Source: JAXMHB01 sp046346965 (GTDB taxonomy: Bacteria; Pseudomonadota; Gammaproteobacteria; Xanthomonadales; SZUA-5). From it: a stretch of 64,000 bases of DNA. Position 1 is the first letter of the stretch. Every line of letters begins with the position of its first letter. A program made the position numbers and the translations under genes. Location: the NCBI GenBank assembly GCA_046346965.1, contig JAXMHB010000017.1, positions 1 through 64,000 of the forward strand, read 5' to 3'. Under the pieces are notes generated by a model that saw only the letters and a program-made list of their open reading frames with translations, did no database searches and was not told where the DNA came from. Positions 50,825 to 59,412 of this stretch are shown in pieces.

Positions 50825-53605
50825 TCAGGCGCGCAAACCAGACAAGGCCACCAGCAGGTCGGCCGCCGAGGCGTAACGATCCTCCGGCCTCTTCTCCAGA
50901 CATTTCAGAATGACGTCTTCCAAGGGGCGCGGGACGTCGGGCCACAACTCCGAGGGTTTGATCGGCCGCTGCTGCAGGTGGGCGACGTACAGCTCCATGG
51001 TGCTGCCGCCCGAGAACGGCAGCTTGCCGCAGAACATCTCGCACAGCAGGATGCCGGTCGAGTAGATGTCGGAGCGCTGATCGAGCTCCATGCCGGACAG
51101 CTGCTCGGGTGAGGCGTAATTGGGCGTGCCGAGGAAAGTGCCGGGCTGCGTATGACCGGGATCGGCACGCCGGGCTGGCCGGGCGATGCCGAAATCCATC
51201 AGCTTGGCGTTGCCGCTCTGCTCGATGATGATGTTCTCGGGCTTGATGTCGCGATGAATCACGCCGACCTGATGTGCAGCATCGAGTCCCATGCACAGCT
51301 GTCGGGCGATGCGCAGCGCTGCGGAAAATGGCAGTCGCCCGGTTTGCTGCAGTAGATAGCGCAAAGTCAGGCCGCGGACGTACTCCATCGAAATGTACGG
51401 CACGCCTTGGAAATCGCCGAAATCGAAGGTGCGCAGCACGTTCGGATGGGTGATGCGGCGCGCCAGCTTGAGCTCGCTCTTGAGGCGATCCAGCTGTTCG
51501 GCGTCGATCATCATGCCCGGGCGCAGCATCTTCAGCGCCACCACATCGTTGAGATCGGCATCGCGCGCCTTGTAGACCATGCCCATGCCACCGGCGCCGA
51601 GGATCGCGAGAATCTCGTAGCGCCCGGCAAATCGGGTGCCCATCGCCAGGCGGGTGGACCCGCTGTCAGTCGCCCGCAGCGCACCCGGCTGCACGGTGGC
51701 GATGCCCTCTGCGGGCACGACGACAGTGGATCGCGCCAAGCCACCGGCGAGAGCGGACAGCGCCGCGAGACCGGGTTTTTCCAGCGTCAGATAGCGCTTG
51801 CCGCTGGATTGCCCCTGGGCCACCTTGAGCCACTGCACCTGACCCAACGCCTTGATTCGCTCGCCCAGCGCTGGCGCCATCAGCAACTGACCAGCGGAGG
51901 TTTCGCCGAGCAGACGTTCGACCTGCAACACCGGCAAACCGATGGTCGCCGTCGACTCTGGCCGGGCGGGCAGCGATCCGTACACGATTTCGCCACCGGC
52001 GATGGCGGCAGCAGCGGCGTTCTCGGCGCTGCCGATGCGGCCTTCCCACCACGCGTGCACGGTGGCAATCGCGCGGAGGTCGGCGCCCTCGCCCTGAAAA
52101 CCAAACAACAAGCGCGGCCCCTCTTGCTCCAGCAACTCACCGCCCGCGGCCTGGGTGCGCGCCAGCGCCTCGTCGAGCAACTGGCCGAGCGCGGTCAGCG
52201 TGATCGCTTCTTCGCCTTTCGGCGGCGCCTTCATGAAGCGGCGCAATTCCAGACCCAGCAGGATGGACTCCACCCGCACCACCGGTTTGGCGGCGGGCTT
52301 TGCCGCCACCACCGGCGCCTCCGCACCCGGGTCCGGGAGAAAGCGCGACAAGTGCCCGACGTAGCCCTCGATATCTTTCTTCTCGCGCAGATCGCTGAGC
52401 AGTGAATCGAAAGCCCGTCCCAGGCGCGCCACCTCGTCGCGTCCTTCGATGCTGATCTGCTGGTGGTAGTTGCCGCCAGCAGCTTGCTCGGCGGCCTCGG
52501 TCAGCTCCACCACTGGCCGGAGCACGCGGCGCGCCAGCCACCAGGAGACCGCAAGCGCCAGCGCCAAGGCAATGATGCCGCCGAGTTGCACCGACTTCTG
52601 GATGCTCAGAAAGGGCGCCATCGCGGCATCGACGCTGGTCATCGTCAACACGGCGCCGACGGCATCGCCGGGCTGCCCGTACAGCGGCACCAGTTTCGCC
52701 GCGACTTTGCGCTCGCCGAGCGCCAGATCGAGGCGATCGATCGATTTCGCATCCTTCAGCGCGGCTTTGACATCTGCCTCGCGCGCCAAAATGGCCTCGG
52801 CGAGCAAGGGCGCACTGGTTTCATCCAGCGAAGTCGCAACCTGGCGCAGGGTATCGCCGTCGAGCATCCAATAAGCCACATCGCCGCCGCTGATCTCGCG
52901 GACGTTCTTGGCGGTATCGGCGTTGACTTCCGAGCCCACGATCAGGAAGCCGACCAACTGGTCGCCCTGCACTGCGATCGGATGGGCCGAGACCTGCAGC
53001 AACTGCACGCCGGTCCGCCAGTAGCCGGTGACGCCGACCGCATTTTCGACCATCGAACCGAACACCGGATCGTCGGCGAAGCTGTCCTGGAAGGCTTCGC
53101 GCTCGTCGGTACGCGCGACTACGCGGCCGTCGCCATCGAGCACCATGCCGAAGCCGAAGCCGTAGGTCTGGCGCTCCTGATCGAGCAGATCCTTGACCGA
53201 GGCGATCCCACTGGCGTTGGTCTCGGTGGCAGCCGGCGGCGCCGGCGCCGCCGCCGGATCGGTAGGCACCGGCGCCGCATCGGCTGGCGGGCCCAGACCG
53301 TCCGGGCCAGGTTCCACCCCGGTGCCCGCGGCGTCGTCGGTGGCCGTGGCCACATAGCGCGCAAAATCGGCATCGAGCGCGATCGTGCGCGCGACGATAT
53401 CGAGCTTCTCGAAGGACAGCTTCTCCAGGCGCGCCTGCGCGGCGTCGGCGGCGATCAGGCTTTGATCGACCGCGCGGGCGCCGCTGCTGCGCCCCTGCTG
53501 CAGAGTCACCAGGGCCGCGGCGGCCACGGCAATGGCCACCAGAATGCCACTGGCCAGAAAGATGCGGGCTGCGAGCGGCAGCCTGAAACCGCGCTCAGTA
53601 CTCAT
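50825..53605 (-). CDS. Membrane sensor Ser/Thr kinase with HAMP and degenerate cyclase domain
   Basis: This 926-residue protein has, in order: membrane helix 13-35; a large periplasmic Cache-like sensor (about 36-335, with a Pro/Ala-rich insertion at about 95-125); helix 338-358; and HAMP (about 358-410). A region resembling class III nucleotide cyclases follows at about 430-605 (GGELLEQEGPRLLFGF, AIAGGEIVYGSLPARPESTATIGLPV), with the metal-binding Asp positions replaced. The C-terminal Hanks kinase covers about 650-926: GAGGMGMVYKA, VALKML, HRDIKPEN near 783, DFGIARP near 804, SPEQ. The catalytic motifs are intact. The C-terminal kinase behind a two-helix sensor resembles a histidine kinase layout. 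It overlaps the cupredoxin gene by 11 bases. Confidence 0.92.
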   Translation of the reverse strand: MSTERGFRLPLAARIFLASGILVAIAVAAAALVTLQQGRSSGARAVDQSLIAADAAQARLEKLSFEKLDIVARTIALDADFARYVATATDDAAGTGVEPGPDGLGPPADAAPVPTDPAAAPAPPAATETNASGIASVKDLLDQERQTYGFGFGMVLDGDGRVVARTDEREAFQDSFADDPVFGSMVENAVGVTGYWRTGVQLLQVSAHPIAVQGDQLVGFLIVGSEVNADTAKNVREISGGDVAYWMLDGDTLRQVATSLDETSAPLLAEAILAREADVKAALKDAKSIDRLDLALGERKVAAKLVPLYGQPGDAVGAVLTMTSVDAAMAPFLSIQKSVQLGGIIALALALAVSWWLARRVLRPVVELTEAAEQAAGGNYHQQISIEGRDEVARLGRAFDSLLSDLREKKDIEGYVGHLSRFLPDPGAEAPVVAAKPAAKPVVRVESILLGLELRRFMKAPPKGEEAITLTALGQLLDEALARTQAAGGELLEQEGPRLLFGFQGEGADLRAIATVHAWWEGRIGSAENAAAAAIAGGEIVYGSLPARPESTATIGLPVLQVERLLGETSAGQLLMAPALGERIKALGQVQWLKVAQGQSSGKRYLTLEKPGLAALSALAGGLARSTVVVPAEGIATVQPGALRATDSGSTRLAMGTRFAGRYEILAILGAGGMGMVYKARDADLNDVVALKMLRPGMMIDAEQLDRLKSELKLARRITHPNVLRTFDFGDFQGVPYISMEYVRGLTLRYLLQQTGRLPFSAALRIARQLCMGLDAAHQVGVIHRDIKPENIIIEQSGNAKLMDFGIARPARRADPGHTQPGTFLGTPNYASPEQLSGMELDQRSDIYSTGILLCEMFCGKLPFSGGSTMELYVAHLQQRPIKPSELWPDVPRPLEDVILKCLEKRPEDRYASAADLLVALSGLRA

Positions 53606-54413
53606 CGGGACGCGTTCTCCGGTACGGCTGGCCGAGCTTGTTCAAATGCGGCAATACGCGTCGCTTGCTGAGTTCGAGTGGAATGCTGACATCTGCGTCG
53701 GCGCCGGCCTCCATCGTCCTGCGCCAGAGCTGCGCGCGCTCGTGCCAGACAAACAACTCGCCCGGCCCGGCCGGCACATTGGCCAGCCGAAAGCGCCCTT
53801 GCGCATCCGGCTTGGTGAAAAACGGTGTGTCCATGACCAGCACGTGCGCGACCATCGCATGGTGCACATTGCAATAGACCCGGATCACCCCTGGCTGGGT
53901 GAATCGATGCGCTTCACCCTCGCTGCGTCCATACAGACCGAGGTCGAAGGTCGCTTCTTTCGCCGACGAGAACACGTTGTGCAGGATCGGGTCCATGTTC
54001 GGGAAGCGCACACTCGCGCCGACCGGAATGGGCAGCACCCGCGGAATGAAGGTCTTGCGCTCGGTCGAGATGACGTAGGGCGCGTCCGGCACGACCACCG
54101 CAACTGTCGCTTGCGGCCGCCAGTAGACCACCGCGTCCACCGCTTCCTCGGCGCGCAGCGGACGTCCGCCACTGGTCAGCGCAAGCTGTCCGCGAATCAC
54201 GCCGAGTACCGCCGGCGCCGGCGCCGGCTTCGGCGGGCTGATGGCAGGTGCCGGCAAGCTGACGGGCGTGGCCGCCGGCGCGCGCTCTGGCACCGCGGCG
54301 GGCGGGCTGGCCGCGGCGGCGACCGGCGCCTTCGGGGTCGCGGGCGCGCCGGACGTTTGTGCCACGGCGGGCACACCGGCTGCGAAGATCAGCGCAAACG
54401 CATATCGACGCAC
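53595..54413 (-). CDS. Exported cupredoxin-like (plastocyanin/methylamine-utilisation type) protein
   Basis: This 272-residue protein has a signal peptide (about 1-18). A Pro/Ala-rich linker follows (about 22-70, APAATPVSLPAPAISPPKPA). The cupredoxin-like domain has likely copper ligands His (DPILHNVF) and Cys-His-Met in YCNVHHAMVAHV. A C-terminal beta-sandwich or carboxypeptidase-regulatory-like segment (GRFRLANVPAGPGELFVWHE) completes it. Such proteins carry type 1 copper and transfer electrons, or bind copper, in the periplasm. It is the first gene of the operon with the kinase, porin and FHA protein. Its start lies 26 bases from a perfect FNR-type palindrome. Confidence 0.8.
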   Translation of the reverse strand: MRRYAFALIFAAGVPAVAQTSGAPATPKAPVAAAASPPAAVPERAPAATPVSLPAPAISPPKPAPAPAVLGVIRGQLALTSGGRPLRAEEAVDAVVYWRPQATVAVVVPDAPYVISTERKTFIPRVLPIPVGASVRFPNMDPILHNVFSSAKEATFDLGLYGRSEGEAHRFTQPGVIRVYCNVHHAMVAHVLVMDTPFFTKPDAQGRFRLANVPAGPGELFVWHERAQLWRRTMEAGADADVSIPLELSKRRVLPHLNKLGQPYRRTRPDEY

Positions 54414-54438
54414 GAGTAGCTCCCGTTAAGCTCAGGTC

Positions 54439-54452
54439 TTGATCATAATCAA
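54439..54452. promoter_or_regulatory. Perfect FNR/Anr-type palindrome between divergent genes
   Basis: TTGATCATAATCAA matches the FNR consensus TTGATNNNNATCAA exactly. It lies in the 74-base gap between the cupredoxin-kinase-porin-FHA operon (start 54413) and the PHA-system gene (start 54488). FNR/Anr/CRP-family factors use this site to sense low oxygen; depending on the transcription starts it could activate one or both genes. Confidence 0.72.
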
Positions 54453-54487
54453 CCCGGAGCCTGAGGGCATCGGGCAAGGAGCCTGAC

Positions 54488-54766
54488 GTGTCAACGATCA
54501 AAATGGAGCGCTCGCACTCGCTGGGGGTCGCCAAAGCCAAAAAGGCGGTCGATCGAGTCGCCCAGCACATCATCGAACGCTTTCAGGTAGAGGCCCACTG
54601 GAACAAGCACACGCTGGAGTTCTCGCGTACCGGTGTGCACGGCGAGATCGCGGTGACCGCCGATCATGTCTCGGTGCGCGCGCAGATCAGCTTTCTGCTG
54701 TTGCCGATCAAGGGCGCGATCGAACAGGAAATCCGCCGTTATCTGGACCAGGAATTTGGTAGCTGA
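54488..54766 (+). CDS. Polyhydroxyalkanoic acid system protein (PHA_gran_rgn, TIGR02610-like)
   Basis: This 92-residue protein starts at GTG with an AAGGAG site seven bases upstream. It shows the family pattern: IKMERSHSLGVAKAKKAVDRVAQHI, then LEFSRTGVHGEIAVTADHVSVRAQI and the C-terminal LLLPIKGAIEQEIRRYLDQEF. Members occur next to PHA genes; their role is not settled. It is divergent from the kinase operon across a 74-base gap with an FNR-type site. Its last 28 bases overlap the end of the FFLEELY-type gene. Confidence 0.85.
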   Translation: MSTIKMERSHSLGVAKAKKAVDRVAQHIIERFQVEAHWNKHTLEFSRTGVHGEIAVTADHVSVRAQISFLLLPIKGAIEQEIRRYLDQEFGS

Positions 54767-55476
54767 AGGCGGATCGCGCGCTCACCAGCGACGATGCGCG
54801 CGATAGCGGTCATGAAAGCGCGCTCGCGCTGCAGGATGATCCCGAGAAAGCGCCCGGCCCCGCCCAGCTTGCCAAACGCATCGAATCCCCGCTCCAGAAA
54901 GCTCTGCAGCGCGCCTAGTCCGGCCATGCGCGCGGGCCAGCGGCACAGATGCAGCAGTTCCGACAGCATCGGCTTGCGCACCAGACGATCCAGTTCGCGC
55001 CCCAGCACCAGCAGCAACGCCAGCTGTCGCCGCCGCAGCGGTGCTTCGGCAGCCTTGCGATAGGCCTCGGCGTAGTCGTTGTCGCTGATCTCCTCGGCGC
55101 GCGTGTAGTGCGCCGGCAGCGCCGCCGCCATCTGGTAATCGAGCTCATGGCTGAGCGCGTTCAGCTCGATGGCACGCGCCAGACTGGCGAGTACGCCTTC
55201 GGGCAGCAGGCGCAGCATGATCGGCACCACGCGCTCGACCGCCCGGTCGCGATCGGTGAAATCTCCCTCACCGTACAGATCGGCAAGAAAAAACTCGCAG
55301 GCCGCGGCGAACGGCTGGGTCTGCCGGATATCCGCATAGGTGGCGGCCAGACGGCGCGATTGCCAGGCACGCAGCGCCAGCAGGCGCGCGCGCACCGAGG
55401 CGTCGTTCACGGACAGGCGCTGCTGTGCCTGCACGCGCTGCAACTGCGCGCGCAGACGATCCGCAATGGCGCTCAT
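54739..55476 (-). CDS. FFLEELY-motif protein, helical, PHA-associated
   Basis: This 245-residue cytoplasmic, almost all-helical protein carries FFLADLYGEGDFTDRDRAVERVVPIMLRLLP, the local variant of the FFLEELY signature for which the family is named. The remainder (SHELDYQMAAALP, RLVRKPMLSELLHLCRWPARMAG) is Leu/Arg-rich. Function is unknown. Co-occurrence with the PHA-system gene supports a storage-granule link but does not prove it. Its start overlaps the Bcp-type peroxiredoxin stop by four bases, so the two are co-translated, and it overlaps the convergent PHA-system gene at the 3' end. Confidence 0.7.
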   Translation of the reverse strand: MSAIADRLRAQLQRVQAQQRLSVNDASVRARLLALRAWQSRRLAATYADIRQTQPFAAACEFFLADLYGEGDFTDRDRAVERVVPIMLRLLPEGVLASLARAIELNALSHELDYQMAAALPAHYTRAEEISDNDYAEAYRKAAEAPLRRRQLALLLVLGRELDRLVRKPMLSELLHLCRWPARMAGLGALQSFLERGFDAFGKLGGAGRFLGIILQRERAFMTAIARIVAGERAIRLQLPNSWSR

Positions 55477-55946
55477 CGGCGCTTCGGCGCGGGCCCGAGC
55501 GCACGCACCGCCTCGATCAACTCCTCATGCGAGCGACGAAACAGGGCCAGTGCCTCGACGTGGGCGTAGCGGATTACGCCTTGCTCATCCACCAGGAACA
55601 CTGCCCGTTTCATGCCGAGCACGCCGGCCGCGCCGTAGCGCTTGGCTACGCTGAGCCCGACATCGCTGAGCAGCGCGAAGGGCAACAGGCGCTTGCGCTT
55701 GAACTCGCGATGGCTCTCGATGCTGTCGGAACTGATGCCAACCACCTCCACCCCGAGATCCCGATAGTCATCGAATCCATCTCGGTACTCGCACAACTGC
55801 GCCGTGCACACCGGGGTATTGTCGCCGGGATAGAACACCAGCAGGACGCGCGTGCCGCGGTGCTCGCGCAGTGCGTAGGTGCTGCCATCGTCGGCGGGAA
55901 GTTCAAAATCGGGAGCAAGCTCACCAACTGCAGGCATGTTCGGCAT
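55473..55946 (-). CDS. Bcp/PrxQ-type thiol peroxidase
   Basis: This 157-residue peroxiredoxin reduces hydrogen peroxide and organic hydroperoxides with thioredoxin. The peroxidatic Cys47 and resolving Cys52 are in PGDNTPVCTAQLCEY, the CX4C pattern of atypical 2-Cys Bcp. GISSDSIESHREF and the C-terminal FLVDEQGVIRYAHVEA are typical. It overlaps the downstream helical gene by four bases and follows the lipase gene by 14 bases, so all three are probably one transcript. Family assignment is certain. Confidence 0.93.
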   Translation of the reverse strand: MPNMPAVGELAPDFELPADDGSTYALREHRGTRVLLVFYPGDNTPVCTAQLCEYRDGFDDYRDLGVEVVGISSDSIESHREFKRKRLLPFALLSDVGLSVAKRYGAAGVLGMKRAVFLVDEQGVIRYAHVEALALFRRSHEELIEAVRALGPAPKRR

Positions 55947-55960
55947 CCTTCAGAGCAAGG

Positions 55961-56899
55961 TCAGCGGCCCACCGCCGCGACCGGGGTCAACGCGTCCACG
56001 GCACGCAGGATCGAATCGACGCTGCTGGCCGCGCAGATCGCAGCCAGATGCCCGCCGTCCAATCGGCGGTTGTCGCCACCCGCGCACCGGGAGTGTGCGG
56101 CCGGAATGACAATGTTGTCATCCAGCGTGTGAAAGTGAATCGCCGGCACGCCGGCGGGCGTCTGGGCGTTGAAATGCTGCAGCCAGCGCGCTGCCGGCGA
56201 CGGCGGACCGTACTCCCGACCATAGACCAGCGCGCCGAGCACGGTTCCGGCATGCGGCGCCGCGACGCTGACGTAGCCCGCCACCCGCGCCGGAAATCGC
56301 GCGGCGTAGGCGCGCGCCAGCAGTCCGCCCATGCTGTGACCGAGCAAGATCACTTGCGCCTGCCCGCTCTGCTGCAGCACGCGCTGCACCGCCTGATCGA
56401 GTGATTGCAGTTGGCGCTCGAAATGTCGATAGCTGGGCTCCAGACTGACTGCGACCCGCCAGCGTCGCTGGCAGCGCGTCAGCAGCGGTCGCCAGACACC
56501 GGCGTTGCAGCAAAAGCCGTGCACCAACACCAAGGGCAGGTTGTGTGGCGACGGCGACTGCGGCAGCCGCTGCAAGGGCCACGGCCAGCACTGATCCCAG
56601 CAGTACAGGCGCGCCATCCACACCGCCTCACGCGCCAGCACCGCCCACGGCCGCCAGCCGTTGCCGCGGATGGCGCCGGGCCAGTCGCCCAAGGCCCACT
56701 TGACGGCGAAGCTGGCGGCCGCGATGAGCAGATGCACGCCCGGCACCACCATCAGAGCCCAAACGACCGCCACCCGAGGACCGGCGTCGTCAACCATGTG
56801 CCAATACATCGCCAGCGCGATCAATGCGTGGCTTAGCCAGAGTCCCAGCGCGAGCATGGGATTGGCTGCAGTCTTCGGCAATTTATCGAGCACATTCAT
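55961..56899 (-). CDS. Membrane-anchored alpha/beta-hydrolase lipase
   Basis: This 312-residue protein has two N-terminal hydrophobic helices (about 14-33 and 44-70). A lipase-type alpha/beta-hydrolase domain follows: oxyanion segment LVLVHGFCCNAGVW, nucleophile elbow LLGHSMGGLLA, an Asp candidate in FHTLDDNIV, and the catalytic His in LDGGHLAAIC. The anchor would place the domain at the membrane, where it may act on acylglycerols or esters. It may take part in lipid or PHA turnover with the neighbouring genes, but this is inferred. It starts the operon with peroxiredoxin and the FFLEELY-type gene. Confidence 0.88.
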   Translation of the reverse strand: MNVLDKLPKTAANPMLALGLWLSHALIALAMYWHMVDDAGPRVAVVWALMVVPGVHLLIAAASFAVKWALGDWPGAIRGNGWRPWAVLAREAVWMARLYCWDQCWPWPLQRLPQSPSPHNLPLVLVHGFCCNAGVWRPLLTRCQRRWRVAVSLEPSYRHFERQLQSLDQAVQRVLQQSGQAQVILLGHSMGGLLARAYAARFPARVAGYVSVAAPHAGTVLGALVYGREYGPPSPAARWLQHFNAQTPAGVPAIHFHTLDDNIVIPAAHSRCAGGDNRRLDGGHLAAICAASSVDSILRAVDALTPVAAVGR

Positions 56900-57038
56900 G
56901 GCTCTAGCCTACGCCCGCGGATCTGAGTCCAGGCTCGGCGGCAAAGGTAAACAAGCGCCGCCTTCGAGTGTGCCCTCGGGATCGCGGCGATTACACTCGG
57001 GCTATGCGGGTCCCGATGACGCCCGCGGAATCAACATC

Positions 57039-58349
57039 ATGTTGCATTTGCAGGAAGCGCGGCGCCCCCGGCCTCTGCGTCAGGCGCATCGCTTTGGATT
57101 GGCGGTCGCTGGCGGCGGCCCGATCGGCGGCATCTACGAGATGGGTTCCTTGCGTGCGCTGGACGAGGCCATCGAGGGACTGGATCTCACGCGGATGGAC
57201 GTTTATGTCGGCGTCAGTTCCGGTGCCTTTCTGGCCGCCGGACTGGCCAACCGCATCGACTCGGCCGAAATGTGCCGGATGTTCATCACCGAGGAATCGC
57301 CCGAGCACCAGTTCCGGCCGGAGTTGTTCCTGAAGCCGGCTTTTTTCGAGTATTTGCGACGTCTGGGGACGGTGCCGAAGATCGTCGTCGATTGTCTGGT
57401 CGACCTTGCGCTGCATCCCTTCTCGGTCAGCTGGAGCGAGGCACTGGGGCGCTTGGGCAGCGCTATTCCGACCGGTTTGTTCGACAACGAGGGCGTCGAG
57501 CGCTACCTGCGCGGCATCTTCACCGCGCCTGGGCGCAGCAATGACTTCCGCAAGCTGGATCGCCCCCTGTACGTGGTCGCGGTGGACCTCGACACCGGCC
57601 ACGCCGTGCGCTTTGGATCCGAAGGTGCCAACAAAGTCCCGATCTCGCGCGCCGTGCAGGCCAGTTCTGCGCTGCCGGGCTTCTATCCACCGGTGGAAAT
57701 CGACGGCCGTTACTACGTCGACGGCGCGCTGCAACGCACGCTGCATGCCTCGGTAGCGCTCGACGAGGATGTGGACCTGCTGCTCGCGCTGAATCCGCTG
57801 GTGCCCTTCGACGCCTCGCGACTGCGCGACCGCGGTGACGAACCGCCCGGCAGCCTGGTCGATGGCGGCCTGCCGCGCGTGATGTCGCAGACCATCCGCG
57901 CCATGCTGTACTCACGCATGCGTGTCGGCTTCGGCAAGTACGACAAGAGCTACGACCACTCCGATCTGGTGCTGTTCCAGCCCGATCCGGATGACGCCCT
58001 GATGTTCTTCACCAATGTGTTCAGCTTCAGCAGCCGTCGTCTGCTGTGCGAGCACGCCTACGCCACCACCTTGGCCGATCTGCGGCGCCAGCGCGGGACG
58101 CTCGGCAAGGTGCTCGCGCGCCACGGACTGCGACTCCGGGACGAGATCCTGGACGATGTAGACCGCACCGTCTGGGACGGCCTGGAAGGCACCAAGCCGC
58201 CCAATTCGACCATCCTGCACCGACTCAATCGGGCGCTCAACGAATTGGATCGCGTGCTCGAACGCACGCGGCGTTCCTCGCCACGCAAGCGTGCGGCGGC
58301 GGTCTCCGACTGGGCCGATGACATCGGCGTGAACGCCGGAACCGATTGA
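57039..58349 (+). CDS. Patatin-like phospholipase
   Basis: This 436-residue protein shows the patatin catalytic elements: oxyanion-type Gly loop AGGGPIGGIYEMGSL (about 24-38), nucleophile GVSSGAF (about 59-65) and the Asp of the dyad in YYVDGALQRT. A C-terminal helical region lacks membrane helices. Patatins hydrolyse acyl esters of phospholipids or neutral lipids. Placed between a lipase and a phasin, it may act on storage lipid; that is inferred. ATG 57039 is preceded by a weak GGAA sequence. It is divergent from the lipase. Confidence 0.9.
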   Translation: MLHLQEARRPRPLRQAHRFGLAVAGGGPIGGIYEMGSLRALDEAIEGLDLTRMDVYVGVSSGAFLAAGLANRIDSAEMCRMFITEESPEHQFRPELFLKPAFFEYLRRLGTVPKIVVDCLVDLALHPFSVSWSEALGRLGSAIPTGLFDNEGVERYLRGIFTAPGRSNDFRKLDRPLYVVAVDLDTGHAVRFGSEGANKVPISRAVQASSALPGFYPPVEIDGRYYVDGALQRTLHASVALDEDVDLLLALNPLVPFDASRLRDRGDEPPGSLVDGGLPRVMSQTIRAMLYSRMRVGFGKYDKSYDHSDLVLFQPDPDDALMFFTNVFSFSSRRLLCEHAYATTLADLRRQRGTLGKVLARHGLRLRDEILDDVDRTVWDGLEGTKPPNSTILHRLNRALNELDRVLERTRRSSPRKRAAAVSDWADDIGVNAGTD

Positions 58350-58396
58350 GCAACAAAGGCGCGCAAAGGCGTCCGTACGCGGAAAATCCGGCATTG

Positions 58397-58414
58397 CATA
58401 GTGTGAATATTCTA
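58397..58414 (+). promoter_or_regulatory. Shared upstream motif, phasin gene 1
   Basis: CATAGTGTGAATATTCTA lies 88 bases upstream of the first phasin ATG. The same pattern (CATAGTGTGATTGTTCTA) occurs 75 bases upstream of the second phasin gene at 63093-63110 on the minus strand. 16 of 18 bases agree. It could be an operator (for example for PhaR or the TetR neighbour) or part of a shared promoter. Confidence 0.55.
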
Positions 58415-58501
58415 GCTGCGCACCGGAGCATGCAGCCTAAGCATCCAGCGCTTCGCAACCCGCGAAGTGGGGCGAGGCTGCAACTGAAGCAGAGGGATCA
58501 C

Positions 58502-59155
58502 ATGGCTACGTCGAAGGGTTCAAAACTGAAGTCCAAGCTCAAGGACGCCGGCAGCGACAACGCGCTGAAAAATACCGCCAAGGCCATCATGGAGCAGGCG
58601 GAGCAGATTTGGCTCGCCGGCCTGGGCGCGTTCTCCAAGGCGCAGGAGCAGAGCGGGAAATTGTACGAGACCTTGGTTCGCGAAGGCGCTGTGCTGGAAA
58701 AAGCGACGCGCAAGCTGACGGGCTCCAAAGTCGAGGAAGTGCGTGGCATGGTCGAGAATACGGTGACGCAGGTGCGTGAGCGCGCGTCGGATACCTGGGA
58801 CCGTCTGGAACAGGTGTTCGAAAATCGTGTGTCCAAGGCCCTCGGCACGCTGGGCATTCCGGGCCGCGAGGAGCTGGAACAACTGGCAAAGCGCGTCGAC
58901 GAACTGAGCAAGGCCGTGCGCGCGCTGGATGCGGGGAACCGCACGGCGGCCAAGCCGGCCAAGAAGGCCGCTGCCAAGGCCGAGGCCCCGGCCGCTGAGC
59001 CGGTGAAGGCCGCGCCGGCCAAGGCCGCGAAGAAGCCCGCTGCCAAGAAGGCCGAAGCCGCCGTCGAGGCCAAGCCGGCCGCCAAGCCGCGCAAGCCGGC
59101 GAAGAAAGCTGCCGAAGTCGCCGCGCCCGCCGCGGACGCCCCGGCCGCCGAGTAA
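58502..59155 (+). CDS. Phasin with PhaF-like histone H1-like tail
   Basis: This 217-residue granule-associated protein has an N-terminal phasin helix region (about 15-130: EQIWLAGLGAFSKAQEQSGKLYETLVREG, VENTVTQVRERASDTWDRLEQVFENRV) typical of TIGR01837. A Lys/Ala/Pro-rich tail follows (about 140-217, KPAKKAAAKAE, AKKPAAKKAE), like PhaF of Pseudomonas. PhaF-type proteins coat PHA granules and bind DNA through the tail, which helps share granules between daughter cells. ATG 58502 has a GAGGG site. It is one of two phasins here; the shared upstream motif suggests joint control. Confidence 0.92.
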   Translation: MATSKGSKLKSKLKDAGSDNALKNTAKAIMEQAEQIWLAGLGAFSKAQEQSGKLYETLVREGAVLEKATRKLTGSKVEEVRGMVENTVTQVRERASDTWDRLEQVFENRVSKALGTLGIPGREELEQLAKRVDELSKAVRALDAGNRTAAKPAKKAAAKAEAPAAEPVKAAPAKAAKKPAAKKAEAAVEAKPAAKPRKPAKKAAEVAAPAADAPAAE

Positions 59156-59379
59156 ATCAGCCTGCAGGCGTCGGGGCGCCCTGACGCTACAAGCCCACGG
59201 GGCCGGACGCCGATCGCGCGTTCGCCTCAGGCGCACGGATGCGCCACTGTTTATGTCCGCCAGCCCAAGGTTTCGCCGATCGCCCTCCCCGACCGGCCGG
59301 GCTGGCGGACACCCTCCCCGTACACGGTCTTGCGCCCAGCGCGACGACGCGCCGCGGGCGTGGCGGCGCAGGTTCGTAC

Positions 59380-59404
59380 TGGGGCGCGCCGTGGGCGCGC
59401 CCCA
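59380..59404. terminator. Hairpin between phasin 1 and fatty acyl-CoA reductase
   Basis: TGGGGCGCGCC and GGCGCGCCCCA are perfect 11-base arms around GTG in the convergent gap, nine bases from the reductase stop. No T-tract. Bases 59156-59379 hold nothing else I can support. Confidence 0.5.
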
Positions 59405-59412
59405 GGTAGGTC

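Noticed and set aside
54414..54487. Fur box in the divergent gap
   Set aside because: The AT-rich palindrome fits FNR exactly and Fur (GATAATGATAATCATTATC) poorly.
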